A stretch of 64,000 bases of DNA from NCBI RefSeq assembly GCF_011308835.1, contig NZ_JAAOHY010000003.1, forward strand, positions 124,001 to 188,000, read 5' to 3'. The translations under genes and the position numbers were made by a program. Below the pieces are notes generated by a model, which made no database searches, was not told where the DNA came from, and worked only from the letters and a program-made list of their open reading frames with translations. This DNA is from Paracoccus xiamenensis (GTDB taxonomy: Bacteria > Pseudomonadota > Alphaproteobacteria > Rhodobacterales > Rhodobacteraceae). Numbering within the stretch: the stretch's first letter is position 1; the number at the start of each line of letters is the position of its first letter. Positions 34,229-43,438 of the stretch are shown piece by piece.

Positions 34229-35676
34229 CCACAGTCATCAAGAACGGAACCATCGTCACCGCCGACTTGACCTATAAGGCGGATGTGCTGGTCGAGGGCG
34301 GCAAGATCGCGGCGATTGGCGAGAACCTGTCGGGCAACACCGAACTCGACGCAACCGGTTGTTACATCATGCCGGGCGGGATCGATCCTCATACGCACTT
34401 GGAAATGCCTTTCATGGGCACCTATTCCGCCGATGATTTCGAAAGCGGCACCCGCGCGGCGCTGGCGGGGGGAACGACGATGGTGGTGGATTTCGCGCTG
34501 CCGTCACCGCAGCAGGGGCTGCTGGACGCCCTGCAGATGTGGGACAACAAATCGGGCCGCGCGCATTGCGACTACAGCTATCACATGGCGATCACATGGT
34601 GGGGCGAACAGGTCTTCAATGAGATGGAAGAGGTGGTGAAGCGCGGCATCACCAGCTTCAAGCATTTCATGGCCTACAAGGGCGCGCTGATGGTGAATGA
34701 TGACGAGCTTTTCGCCAGCTTCCGCCGGGTGGGCGATCTGGGCGGGATTGCTCTGGTTCACGCAGAGAATGGCGATGTGGTGGCGGAACTCTCGGCCCGG
34801 CTGCTGGCCGATGGCAATACCGGCCCCGAGGCCCACGCCTACTCCCGCCCGGCGCAGGTCGAGGGCGAGGCCACCAACCGCGCCATCATGGTCGCCGACA
34901 TGGCTGGCGTGCCGCTCTATGTCGTTCATACCAGCTGCGAGGACAGCCACGAGGCCATCCGCCGCGCACGCCAGCAGGGCAAGCGCGTTTGGGGAGAGCC
35001 GCTGATCCAGCACCTGACGCTGGATGAAAGCGAATATTTTAACACGGACTGGGACCATGCCGCGCGGCGCGTCATGTCGCCGCCCTTCCGCAACAAGCTG
35101 CATCAGGACAGCCTTTGGGCGGGGCTGCAATCGGGCAGTCTGTCGGTTGTGGCGACGGATCACTGCGCCTTCACCACCGACCAAAAGCGCACCGGCATCG
35201 GCGATTTCACCAAGATCCCGAACGGCACCGGCGGGCTGGAGGACCGGATGCCGATGCTGTGGACGCATGGGGTGAATACCGGGCGGCTGACGCCGAATGA
35301 ATTTGTCGCAGTCACCTCGACCAATATCGCAAAGATCCTGAACATGTATCCGAAGAAGGGCGCCGTGCTGGTGGGCAGCGACGCCGATCTGGTCGTCTGG
35401 GACCCCGAGGCGGAAAAGACGATCAGCGCGGGGGCCCAGCAATCTTCTATTGATTACAACGTATTCGAGGGACAGCGCGTCAAGGGCCTGCCGCGTTACA
35501 CGCTGACCAGAGGCGTCCTTGCCGTGACCGAAGGAAAGGTGGACAGCCGCGAAGGCCATGGCAAATTCGTCGCCCGAGAGCCGCGCGGCACGGTGAACCG
35601 GGCGCTGAGCGCGTGGAAGGAACTGACCGCGCCGAGGCCGGTGGAACGGTCTGGAATACCGGCGACGGGGGTCTGA
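34225..35676 (+). CDS. hydA: Dihydropyrimidinase
   Basis: Opens dihydrouracil or dihydrothymine to the N-carbamoyl amino acid. The 483-aa amidohydrolase has GIDPHTHLEMPFMG (metal His pair), SFKHFMAYKGALM with the carboxylated-Lys position, HAENGD, VHTSCED and ATDHCAFTTDQK. Second hydrolytic step between PreTA and the ureidopropionase. The start overlaps the small gene before it. Confidence 0.93.
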   Translation: MTTVIKNGTIVTADLTYKADVLVEGGKIAAIGENLSGNTELDATGCYIMPGGIDPHTHLEMPFMGTYSADDFESGTRAALAGGTTMVVDFALPSPQQGLLDALQMWDNKSGRAHCDYSYHMAITWWGEQVFNEMEEVVKRGITSFKHFMAYKGALMVNDDELFASFRRVGDLGGIALVHAENGDVVAELSARLLADGNTGPEAHAYSRPAQVEGEATNRAIMVADMAGVPLYVVHTSCEDSHEAIRRARQQGKRVWGEPLIQHLTLDESEYFNTDWDHAARRVMSPPFRNKLHQDSLWAGLQSGSLSVVATDHCAFTTDQKRTGIGDFTKIPNGTGGLEDRMPMLWTHGVNTGRLTPNEFVAVTSTNIAKILNMYPKKGAVLVGSDADLVVWDPEAEKTISAGAQQSSIDYNVFEGQRVKGLPRYTLTRGVLAVTEGKVDSREGHGKFVAREPRGTVNRALSAWKELTAPRPVERSGIPATGV

Positions 35677-35678
35677 AA

Positions 35679-36095
35679 ATGCCGCCCATGCTTGGGGTTC
35701 TGGAAGCCGCGCTCTATGCCGATGATCTCGACGCCGCGCGCGGCTTTTATGGCGATGTGATCGGGCTCGAGTTGGTTACGGCCAAGGAAGGGCGGCATAT
35801 TTTCTTCCGCTGCGACACGACTGTCGTGCTGATCTTTCGCGCTGAGGCCACCCGCGAGCCACCTGCGCCTGACACCCTGCCAGTGCCACCTCATGGTGCC
35901 ATTGGGCCGGGGCATCTGTGCTTTTCGGTGCCCATGGCAGCGCTGGATGACTGGGTGGCCCGGCTGACCGGCGCGGGCGTGGCCATCGAAAGCGACTTCT
36001 TCTGGCCGAACGGCGCGCGTTCGGTTTATGTCCGCGATCCCGCCGGAAACTCGATAGAATTTGCCTCACCCAAACTATGGGATATGCCGGAATGA
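35679..36095 (+). CDS. VOC family (glyoxalase/bleomycin-resistance fold) protein
   Basis: Protein of 138 aa with a paired beta-alpha-beta-beta-beta VOC arrangement: LEAALYADDLDAARGFYGDV at the start and YVRDPAGNSIEFAS near the end, containing the usual metal Glu. It lies 2 bp after hydA and overlaps the ABC ATPase gene by ATGA. The substrate is unknown; a link to pyrimidine breakdown is contextual. Confidence 0.82.
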   Translation: MPPMLGVLEAALYADDLDAARGFYGDVIGLELVTAKEGRHIFFRCDTTVVLIFRAEATREPPAPDTLPVPPHGAIGPGHLCFSVPMAALDDWVARLTGAGVAIESDFFWPNGARSVYVRDPAGNSIEFASPKLWDMPE

Positions 36096-36886
36096 CCACG
36101 CCCTCCGCCGCCGATCCGGTCGTTGAAGCGCGCGGGATCGACCTGACGTTCCAGACTGCTGATGGCCCGGTCCACGCTCTGAAGGGCGTCGATCTGACCA
36201 TCAACCGGCGCGATTTTGTCAGCTTCATCGGGCCTTCGGGCTGCGGAAAGACGACTTTGCTGCGGACAATTGCGGCGCTGGAGACGCCGACGGGCGGAAG
36301 CTTGACCGTGAATGGGATGACGCCGGATGAGGCGCGGAAGGCGCGGGCTTATGGGTATGTCTTTCAGGCGCCGGGGCTTTATCCGTGGCGGACGATTGCG
36401 CAGAATATCTCTCTTCCCCTTGAAATCATGGGATATTCCAAGGCGGATCGGGCCGAACGTGTTGCCCGCGTGCTGGAGCTGGTCGACCTGTCGGGATTTG
36501 GCGGGAAATATCCGTGGCAGCTTTCGGGCGGGATGCAGCAAAGGGCCAGTATTGCGCGGGCGTTGTCGTTTGACGCCGACATTCTGCTGATGGATGAACC
36601 CTTTGGGGCGCTGGATGAAATCGTGCGCGACAGGTTGAACGAGGCCTTGCTGGACCTTTGGGCGCGGACCGGGAAAACCATTGTATTCGTTACACATTCC
36701 ATCCCGGAGGCGGTGTATCTTTCGACGAAGATCGTGGTCATGTCGCCACGTCCGGGGCGGATTACGAGGGTCATTGACAGCCCTCTGCCACGGACCCGAC
36801 CGCTGGAAATCCGCGACTCGTCCGACTTCATCGCCGTCGCGCAAGACGTCCGTGAGGGGCTGCGCGAGGGGCACAGCTATGACTAA
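36092..36886 (+). CDS. ABC transporter ATPase (nitrate/taurine/pyrimidine-type)
   Basis: ATPase of 264 aa with GPSGCGKTT, LSGGMQQRASIARAL, ILLMDEPFGALDE and VTHSIPEA. The family serves NMT1/THI5-like binding proteins; here one is encoded at 39166 with two permeases. Start at ATG 36092 overlapping the previous stop. Probable uptake of a pyrimidine or derivative, from context. Confidence 0.9.
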   Translation: MTTPSAADPVVEARGIDLTFQTADGPVHALKGVDLTINRRDFVSFIGPSGCGKTTLLRTIAALETPTGGSLTVNGMTPDEARKARAYGYVFQAPGLYPWRTIAQNISLPLEIMGYSKADRAERVARVLELVDLSGFGGKYPWQLSGGMQQRASIARALSFDADILLMDEPFGALDEIVRDRLNEALLDLWARTGKTIVFVTHSIPEAVYLSTKIVVMSPRPGRITRVIDSPLPRTRPLEIRDSSDFIAVAQDVREGLREGHSYD

Positions 36887-36904
36887 GCCGACCCGCCGCA
36901 CAAT

Positions 36905-36937
36905 GCGTACACCGGGCGTACACCGCGCGTACACACC
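36905..36937. repeat. Three 11-bp direct repeats
   Basis: GCGTACACCGG, GCGTACACCGC and GCGTACACACC stand head to tail with an exact 11-bp period, in the 87-bp gap between the ATPase and GNAT genes. The period of about one helical turn suggests a protein-binding array; a chance tandem duplication is the alternative. Confidence 0.7.
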
Positions 36938-36973
36938 CTGTAGCTACGCCAATCAGGCGCGGACGGGGGCAAT

Positions 36974-37438
36974 ATGACGCTGGCCTCGGCTTCGATTATC
37001 CGCCCTGCCCGGTTGGAGGATATGGACGCTTGCGCCGCCATTCACAGCGATTGGATCGACGCGACCGACTGGATGCCGCCGCGCAGCCGGACGACCGAGG
37101 AGATGGCGCGGCACTATCGCGAGGGGGCTTTCGTCAAACGCCGCATTCTGGTCGCGGAACTGGACGAGGCAGTCGCGGGCTATCTGTCGGTGGACGCGGC
37201 GAGCGAGGAGATTACCGCGCTTTTCGTCGGGCCGCGCGGGGGCGGCATCGGCACCGCGCTGATGCAGGAAGCGCAGGCGGAACATGCGCAGCTTTGGCTG
37301 TGGACCTTTCAGCAGAACGACGGTGCACGGCGCTTCTATGCCCGGCAGGGATTTGCCGAGTTGGAGCGAAGCGAGGGCGAGAACGAGGAAGCCCTGCCCG
37401 ATGTCCGGCTTGGCTGGCGCAGGGGAGAGGCCGCATGA
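36974..37438 (+). CDS. GNAT family N-acetyltransferase
   Basis: Acetyl-CoA-dependent transferase of 154 aa. It starts IIRPARLEDMDACAAIH, has the acetyl-CoA loop GPRGGGIGTALM and ends with a QQNDGARRFYARQGF helix. It separates the ABC ATPase from its permeases and overlaps the first permease by ATGA. The substrate is unknown; beta-alanine or an amine from pyrimidine breakdown is conceivable. Confidence 0.83.
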   Translation: MTLASASIIRPARLEDMDACAAIHSDWIDATDWMPPRSRTTEEMARHYREGAFVKRRILVAELDEAVAGYLSVDAASEEITALFVGPRGGGIGTALMQEAQAEHAQLWLWTFQQNDGARRFYARQGFAELERSEGENEEALPDVRLGWRRGEAA

Positions 37439-38298
37439 ACCGCATCCTGCCGGTGCTGACGGTTCTTCTGGCGATCATCGCGGTCTGGTATGTCGCGGCC
37501 TATTTCCTGAACCTCAACTGGGCCAACCAGCAAATTGCGCGCGAGGGGATCGAGCCGACATTTTCCGCACTGTTCCAGAACACCATGGCGCAGGAAAGGC
37601 CGGTGCTGCCCGCGCCGCATCAGGTGGCCGTCGGACTGTGGGAGGGGATTGCGGGGCAGAAGATCACCTCGAAACGCAGTCTGGTCTGGCATGGCTGGGT
37701 GACGCTTTCGGCGACGCTGGCGGGCTTTGCCATCGGCAGCCTGACCGGGATCTTGCTGGCCGCCGGGATCGTGCATAACCGCGCCATGGACCAGTCGGTG
37801 ATGCCCTGGGCCATCGCCAGCCAGACGGTGCCGATCCTGGCCATTGCGCCGATGGTGATCGTGGTCATGGCCAGCGTGGGCGTGACCGGGCTGCTGCCCA
37901 AGGCGATCATCTCTGCCTGGTTGTCGTTCTTTCCGGTGCTGGTCGGCACGGTGAAGGGGCTGCGCACGCCCGATGCGATGCAACTGGACCTGATGCGGTC
38001 GTGGAACGCGTCCGCCAATCAGGTGTTCTGGCGGCTGCGGCTGCCCTCGGCCATGCCCTATCTGTTTGCCAGCCTGAAGGTCGCGATTGCGGCCAGCCTT
38101 GTGGGTGCCATCGTGGGCGAGTTGCCTGCGGGGGCGACCGCGGGGCTGGGTGCGCGGCTGCTGTCGGGCAGCTATTACGGGCAGACGGTGCAGATCTGGT
38201 CCGCGCTGTTCGCCGCCGCCGCATTGGCCGGGATACTGGTGCTGATCGTCGGCTGGATCGAGCGATTGACGCTGAAACGCATGGGGCTGGCGCGATGA
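37435..38298 (+). CDS. ABC transporter permease (pyrimidine-type), 1
   Basis: Inner-membrane permease of 287 aa. A hydrophobic first helix is followed by an extended periplasmic stretch of roughly 50 residues, then the BPD_transp_1 core (HGWVTLSATLAGFAIGSLTG) with the EAA-like loop around DLMRSWNASANQVFWRLRLP. Start at the ATG overlapping the GNAT stop. It pairs with the next gene. Confidence 0.88.
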   Translation: MNRILPVLTVLLAIIAVWYVAAYFLNLNWANQQIAREGIEPTFSALFQNTMAQERPVLPAPHQVAVGLWEGIAGQKITSKRSLVWHGWVTLSATLAGFAIGSLTGILLAAGIVHNRAMDQSVMPWAIASQTVPILAIAPMVIVVMASVGVTGLLPKAIISAWLSFFPVLVGTVKGLRTPDAMQLDLMRSWNASANQVFWRLRLPSAMPYLFASLKVAIAASLVGAIVGELPAGATAGLGARLLSGSYYGQTVQIWSALFAAAALAGILVLIVGWIERLTLKRMGLAR

Positions 38299-39131
38299 TG
38301 GCAGCGCTGCCCATTCTGGCGGTCTGGCTGGGGGCATGGGGCCTGAATGCCTGGCTGGCGCGGTTCGACACGCGGGCGACGCGGGTGCTGGTGGCGCTGA
38401 TCTTTGGCGCATCCATCCTGATCCTGTGGGAGATGATCGTGCGGGCTTACAACGTGCCCTCGGTCATCCTGCCCGCGCCCAGCCAGATCGCCGCCAGCTT
38501 TGCCGCGAACACGCGGACGCTGTGGATCGACTTTGTTCAGACCATCCTGAAAGGCGCGCTGTCAGGCTGGCTGATCGGGGCGGCGGCGGCCATCGCCACC
38601 GCCATTGCCATCGACCGCAGCCCGTTCCTGCAAAGGGGCCTGCTGCCCATCGGCAACTTCGTCGCGGCCCTGCCGATTGTCGGCATCGCGCCGATTCTGG
38701 TCATGTGGTTCGGCTTTGACTGGCAGTCAAAGGCCGCCGTCGTGGTGGTCATGGTGTTCTTTCCGATCCTTGTGAACACCATTGCGGGGCTTGCCGCCAC
38801 CGACGCCCTGCAACGCGACCTGATCGCCACATGGAGCGCAGGCTATTGGCAGTCGCTTTGGAAGCTGCGCCTGCCCGCCGCCCTGCCCTTCATCTTCAAC
38901 GGCCTTAAAATTTCCACCACGCTGGCGCTGATCGGCGCTATCGTTGCCGAGTTTTTCGGCAGTCCGACGCGCGGCATGGGGTTTCGCATCTCAACCGCGG
39001 TGGGACAGTTGGACATGCCGCTTGTCTGGGCTGAAATTGTCGTGGCCGCACTGGCGGGTTCGGCCTTTTACGGCATCGTCGCGCTGATCGAGGCGCGGCT
39101 GACCTTCTGGCATCCAAGCCAGCGGACATAA
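38295..39131 (+). CDS. ABC transporter permease (pyrimidine-type), 2
   Basis: Second permease, 278 aa, with the same core topology and the loop DLIATWSAGYWQSLWKLRLP. Its start overlaps the previous stop. A heteromeric permease pair with one ATPase and one binding protein fits the gene count here. Confidence 0.88.
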   Translation: MMAALPILAVWLGAWGLNAWLARFDTRATRVLVALIFGASILILWEMIVRAYNVPSVILPAPSQIAASFAANTRTLWIDFVQTILKGALSGWLIGAAAAIATAIAIDRSPFLQRGLLPIGNFVAALPIVGIAPILVMWFGFDWQSKAAVVVVMVFFPILVNTIAGLAATDALQRDLIATWSAGYWQSLWKLRLPAALPFIFNGLKISTTLALIGAIVAEFFGSPTRGMGFRISTAVGQLDMPLVWAEIVVAALAGSAFYGIVALIEARLTFWHPSQRT

Positions 39132-39165
39132 CCGGGGCCATGACCCCACAAACAGGGAGCTAAAG

Positions 39166-40149
39166 ATGAAACATCTTCTGACCGGCCTTGCAGCGGCGCT
39201 GTTGCCTGCAACGGCGTTTGCGGCCGATGACGTGACCCTGCAATTGAAATGGGTGACGCAGGCGCAGTTTGCCGGCTATTACGTCGCGCTCGACAAGGGG
39301 TTCTATGAGGCGCAGGACCTGAACGTCACCATCAAGCCGGGTGGCCCGGACATTGCGCCGCCGCAGGTGATGGCGGGGGGCGGCGCCGATGTCATGGTCG
39401 ACTGGATGCCGTCCGCACTTGCCGCGCGCGAAAAGGGGCTGGCGCTGGTAAATATCGCCCAACCCTTCAAGGCTTCGGGGATGATGCTGACTTGCCGCAA
39501 GGATAGCGGCGTCGCGACCCCGGAAGATTTCAAGGGCAAGACGCTTGGGGTCTGGTTCGGCGGCAACGAATATCCCTTCCTCAGCTGGATGGGGACGTTG
39601 GGCCTGCCGACGGAAGGCGGGGCGGACGGGGTCGAGGTTCTGAAGCAGGGCTTCAACGTCGATCCGCTGCTGCAAAGTCAGGCCGCCTGCATCAGCACCA
39701 TGACCTATAACGAATATTGGCAGCTGATCGATGCCGGGATGACGCCTGAGGAGTTGCTGACCTTCAAATACGAAGATGAGGGCGTCGCCACGCTGGAAGA
39801 CGGGCTTTATGTCATGGAGGACAAGCTGGCCGATCCGGCTTTCGTCGAGAAGATGGCCCGCTTCGTCAAGGCCAGCATGGAAGGCTGGAAATATGCCGAG
39901 GAGAACCCGGACGAGGCGGCGATGATCGTGCTGGACCATGACGAGACCGGCGCCCAGACCGAGGAGCATCAGAAGCGCATGATGTCCGAGGTTGCAAAGC
40001 TGACAGCCGGCTCGGATGGCAGTCTGGATCCGGCCGATTACGACCGCACGGTGAAGATCCTGATGGCCGGCGGCTCGGATCCGGTGATTTCAGCAGAACC
40101 CGAGGGCGCGTGGAGCCATGCCGTCACCGACGAGGCGCTGAAGCCCTGA
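39166..40149 (+). CDS. NMT1/THI5-like ABC substrate-binding protein
   Basis: Periplasmic protein of 327 aa with a signal peptide ending LLPATAFAA. The mature part begins DDVTLQLKWVTQAQFAGYYVA, the pattern of THI5/NMT1-like binding proteins for pyrimidines, riboflavin or sulfonates. As last gene of the pyrimidine locus it probably binds uracil, thymine or a related base. Confidence 0.87.
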   Translation: MKHLLTGLAAALLPATAFAADDVTLQLKWVTQAQFAGYYVALDKGFYEAQDLNVTIKPGGPDIAPPQVMAGGGADVMVDWMPSALAAREKGLALVNIAQPFKASGMMLTCRKDSGVATPEDFKGKTLGVWFGGNEYPFLSWMGTLGLPTEGGADGVEVLKQGFNVDPLLQSQAACISTMTYNEYWQLIDAGMTPEELLTFKYEDEGVATLEDGLYVMEDKLADPAFVEKMARFVKASMEGWKYAEENPDEAAMIVLDHDETGAQTEEHQKRMMSEVAKLTAGSDGSLDPADYDRTVKILMAGGSDPVISAEPEGAWSHAVTDEALKP

Positions 40150-40158
40150 CAGGGACCG

Positions 40159-40191
40159 CGCGCCCCCTGCCTTGGCGCGGCATGGGGCGCG
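40159..40191. terminator. Hairpin between convergent operons
   Basis: CGCGCCCC (40159-40166) pairs with GGGGCGCG (40184-40191). It lies exactly between the pyrimidine transporter end and the esterase-like gene end. There is no T-run. Confidence 0.4.
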
Positions 40192-40194
40192 TCG

Positions 40195-41076
40195 TCACAT
40201 TGGCGCCGCTGGCGGGTCCAGCGAGAATGCACAATGCACCGCGCGGTTCACGGCGACCGGCAGGACCGACATATGGGTCTCATCCGCATAAAGCTCGAAC
40301 GAGGCGTTCAGGCCCAGATCGGACAGATGCGCCGCCATCTCACGCGCGGCTGATACGGTGCGGGTCCGCTTTTTCTGCGCCAGCCGGTCCGCTGCGCTCG
40401 CGCGGTCGCGCTGGAAGGGCGCGAGGTCACAGCCTTCCCATTCGCCCGCCGACAGATGTACCACCAGCGCCCGGCCTGTCGGATCGAAGGCTTTCAGGTG
40501 GTCCAGCAGAAAGCTGTCCTCCCATGTGATCGCGGGGCTGGCGGCGATCCAGTTGCGGAAGGCGTCGGGGCGGGTGAACATCAGCCAAAGCGCGAACAAC
40601 CCGCCAAAGGAATGGCCGAAAAGCGATTGCCGTTCCCCGTCCAGCTGGACATGGGCGGCCAGAAACGGGCGGACATCTTCAAGGATGAAGCGCGCCATCT
40701 CGGCCCCGCCGCCGGTGCGGACCTCGGCGCCGCCGTCATGGAATGGCGGATAGGTCCGGCCCGGAGGCGGGCCAAGATCCCAGCTGCGGCGGAAGCTGTC
40801 ATAGGCGTCATCGGTCGGATAGCCCACGGCGATCAGCGCGCCCCAGCCGACATTGGTGCCCTCGGGCCAGAAGGCCTGCGCGCGCATGATGTCGACCGCC
40901 GTGCCGATGACCGCATTGCCGTCCAGCAGCCACAGCGCTGGCCAGCCCGAAGGCGGGGCCTCGCCCGGCGGCAGCCACAGGAAGATGCGGCGGACAGCGC
41001 CGGTCACGCTGTCCGCCAGATCGAACCAACGGGTGCCGCCGCAATTGGCGACACCCTGATTGACCAGTTCCACCAT
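40195..41076 (-). CDS. Alpha/beta hydrolase, siderophore-esterase (IroE/Fes-like)
   Basis: Hydrolase of 293 aa with GHSFGGLFALWL (nucleophile Ser), an upstream LWLLDGNAVIG strand and a late His in DETHMSVLP, as in IroE/BesA-type ferric-siderophore esterases. No convincing signal peptide is visible. It begins 1 bp after the TonB receptor stop and is co-transcribed. It probably releases iron from imported siderophore; the ester-versus-amide question is discussed in the findings. Confidence 0.82.
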   Translation of the reverse strand: MVELVNQGVANCGGTRWFDLADSVTGAVRRIFLWLPPGEAPPSGWPALWLLDGNAVIGTAVDIMRAQAFWPEGTNVGWGALIAVGYPTDDAYDSFRRSWDLGPPPGRTYPPFHDGGAEVRTGGGAEMARFILEDVRPFLAAHVQLDGERQSLFGHSFGGLFALWLMFTRPDAFRNWIAASPAITWEDSFLLDHLKAFDPTGRALVVHLSAGEWEGCDLAPFQRDRASAADRLAQKKRTRTVSAAREMAAHLSDLGLNASFELYADETHMSVLPVAVNRAVHCAFSLDPPAAPM

Positions 41077-41077
41077 G

Positions 41078-43249
41078 CTAGAACTGGCGGCTCAGCGTCA
41101 GGCTGGCCCGGCGACCTTCACCATAGGCGCAGCCGAGATTGTCATAGCAGAGGCCGTAATACTCCTTGTCGAAGACATTGGTGACGCCCAGATCCAGCGC
41201 GTATTGATCGGCCTCGTAACGCACGGCCAGATCGGCGGTGGTGTGCGAAGGCGTTTCGCGGCCGTTGAACTGCGTCGCATAGGCGTCCGACTGATAGCGG
41301 ATCCCGCCGCCGATGGTCAGCCCCGGCAGCACCCGCGCCGCGTCCCAGTCCAGCCAGATCGAGATCTGATGATGCGGCGCCATGGCGTTTTCATTGCCCT
41401 TATTGCGCGCATCGGCAGATTCGGTGATTTCGGTGTCCAGATAGGTATATCCCAACACGCCCTGCAATTCGCCGGTCAGGCGGCCGCGCGCCTCCAGTTC
41501 CACGCCGCGCGAGCGGATCTCGCCCACCTGGGTCGCATGGGTATAGTCGATATTGCCGTTCTCGTCGAAATAGTAGTCCTTCACGTTCGTCTTGCGCAGA
41601 TCGAACGCCGCCGCGCTGAGCAGCAGATCGCCCGACGCTGGCATATAGCGGACGCCGATCTCAAACTGATTGTTACGCGACGGTTTCAACGGATCGCCAT
41701 CGATAGTCACCCCGGAGTTCTGGATGAAGCCCTGCGAGTAATTGACATAAGGGGCGACACCGTTGGCGAAGCGATGCGTCGCGCCGATCATACCTGTGGT
41801 CGCGGAATCCTTGCGCCGAGAGAAGGTCTTGGTCAGCCGGTTCTCGGCCTCGTTTTCCAGCCAGCTGCGGCGCAGGCCCGCCGTGATGGTCGTGCCCTGC
41901 CCCAGTTTCAGGTGGTTCTGAAGGTAGACCCCACTTTCGTTATAGGTCGTTTTGTTGCGTCCAGACAAAGCCGGGTCTGCCACGTCGAAGTCATAGGACA
42001 TATCGCCCCACGGCATCGTATAGGCGCCGGTCTTGTAGTACTGCTCGGCGTCGCGCCTTGCGTGCTGATAATCCACCCCGACGGTCAGGCTGTTTTCGGC
42101 GGCACCGAAGGCGCGGCGCCATTCCAGATTGACATCGGCGCCGATGGTGCGGGCCTCCTCGACCTGACGGAAGGCGGTATAGCTGATGCCGGCCGCGCCC
42201 AGGCCGTCACGATAAAGGTGGCGATAATCGGTGTCCTGATGGGCATAGCGAAGGCGCGAATTCAGCACCAGCTCGGGCGAGAATTCATGCGTGATCTCCA
42301 GCCCCAGGGATTGCTGATCGGTCTTGAAATCGTTGTAGGGCGACCCGCGGTAGCCGAAATCATCGGGCAGCGTGCCAAGGGCGCTGTCGTAATCCTCGCC
42401 CGCAATGGGGAAGATAATGGCGGGCGTGCGGTCATCCTTCTGCACTTGCGCAAGCAGCGTAACCGAGGTGAAATCGCTGGGTGCCCAGGTCAACCCGCCC
42501 GCCAGGAAGGCCGGGTCCTGATCGGAATTGTCGACCTCGGTCGAGCCGTCGCGCCACAGCCCGGTGATACGCCCCGCCAGCGTGTTGCTGGCGTTCAGCA
42601 CATTGCCGTAATCGAAGCCAACCTCGACCGAATCGTGGCTGCCATAGCCAAGCCGTGCCTCGGCCTTGCGTTCAAAAATGGGGCGCTTGGTGACCAGATT
42701 GACCATGCCGCCTGCGTCGTTCGACCCATACAGCACCCCCGCCGGACCACGCAGCACGTCGATCCGTTCCAGCATATAGGGATGCGAGGAAAACGCCGTG
42801 AAGCCGACCACCTTCTGCGGCAATCCGTCGCGATACAGCGCGCCCGATCCCAGATCGAAACCCCGGATCGAGAACTGGTCAAAGCGGTCATCCATCCCCC
42901 AGGTCGAGGCATTGACGCCGACCGTATATTTGATCGCATCCTCGACCTGCTCGGGGGCACGCCGGTCAAGCTCGGTCGAGGTGACGACGGAAATCGACTG
43001 CGGAACTTCCTCCAGCGGGACGCCGGACTTGACGCCGGTTTCGGTGCCGGGGGCCAGATAGCCGTCGATCTCGCCGGTGAAGGGCAGCGCCTGCAGGACG
43101 ATTTCGGGCAGGACGATGGCATCGCCTGCCTGCTGTTCCTGCGAAAGCGCCTGCGCGGGCAGCACCACCAGCGGGATCAACGCAGTCGTGTAGCGCAACG
43201 AGCGCGAAAGCCCATGCTTGGCTGCGCGTGTGGATGATTTACGGGGCAT
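41078..43249 (-). CDS. TonB-dependent siderophore receptor
   Basis: Outer-membrane ferric-siderophore receptor of 723 aa. It has a signal-type N-terminus ending VVLPAQALS, a TonB box-like IVLPEIVLQAL stretch, a plug domain (VPQSISVVTS, IRGFDLGSGALYRDG, ERIDVLRGPAGVLYGSNDAGG) and a 22-strand-type barrel ending in the aromatic LTLSRQF. I start it at ATG 43249 with GGGAGT upstream; the open frame beyond this is antisense to the permease gene. Divergent from the FecCD-type permeases. Confidence 0.93.
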   Translation of the reverse strand: MPRKSSTRAAKHGLSRSLRYTTALIPLVVLPAQALSQEQQAGDAIVLPEIVLQALPFTGEIDGYLAPGTETGVKSGVPLEEVPQSISVVTSTELDRRAPEQVEDAIKYTVGVNASTWGMDDRFDQFSIRGFDLGSGALYRDGLPQKVVGFTAFSSHPYMLERIDVLRGPAGVLYGSNDAGGMVNLVTKRPIFERKAEARLGYGSHDSVEVGFDYGNVLNASNTLAGRITGLWRDGSTEVDNSDQDPAFLAGGLTWAPSDFTSVTLLAQVQKDDRTPAIIFPIAGEDYDSALGTLPDDFGYRGSPYNDFKTDQQSLGLEITHEFSPELVLNSRLRYAHQDTDYRHLYRDGLGAAGISYTAFRQVEEARTIGADVNLEWRRAFGAAENSLTVGVDYQHARRDAEQYYKTGAYTMPWGDMSYDFDVADPALSGRNKTTYNESGVYLQNHLKLGQGTTITAGLRRSWLENEAENRLTKTFSRRKDSATTGMIGATHRFANGVAPYVNYSQGFIQNSGVTIDGDPLKPSRNNQFEIGVRYMPASGDLLLSAAAFDLRKTNVKDYYFDENGNIDYTHATQVGEIRSRGVELEARGRLTGELQGVLGYTYLDTEITESADARNKGNENAMAPHHQISIWLDWDAARVLPGLTIGGGIRYQSDAYATQFNGRETPSHTTADLAVRYEADQYALDLGVTNVFDKEYYGLCYDNLGCAYGEGRRASLTLSRQF

Positions 43250-43330
43250 AAGCGGGACTCCCAAGGCAAGAAATGGCAAGATCGGCGCGAGCCGGTCGAT
43301 GAGTGCCTGGGGAAAGCCTTGGTGCCCGTG

Positions 43331-43359
43331 TCTATTGTTCATGCTCACAAAAAAGTCAA
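43331..43359 (-). promoter_or_regulatory. Candidate promoter of the TonB receptor
   Basis: On the minus strand TTGACT (43359-43354), a 17-bp spacer and AATAGA (43336-43331), in the 189-bp divergent region. Iron control is expected, but I could not identify a clear box. Confidence 0.45.
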
Positions 43360-43438
43360 CGCCGGGGCCTCGGGGGTTTCCGTTTGACTGCGTTTTCCCC
43401 CGCACGTAAATCTGCCCCGCCAGCCCCTTGCCAGCCAG

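Noticed and set aside
36905..36937. Iterons as a replication origin
   Set aside because: Only three short repeats, no AT-rich region, no rep or dnaA gene and no DnaA boxes nearby.
41060..43237. Open frame of 725 codons on the plus strand
   Set aside because: It lies entirely antisense to the TonB receptor, which has clear plug and barrel motifs. Its composition is the usual GC-rich shadow with Arg/Ala/Gln bias and no domain.
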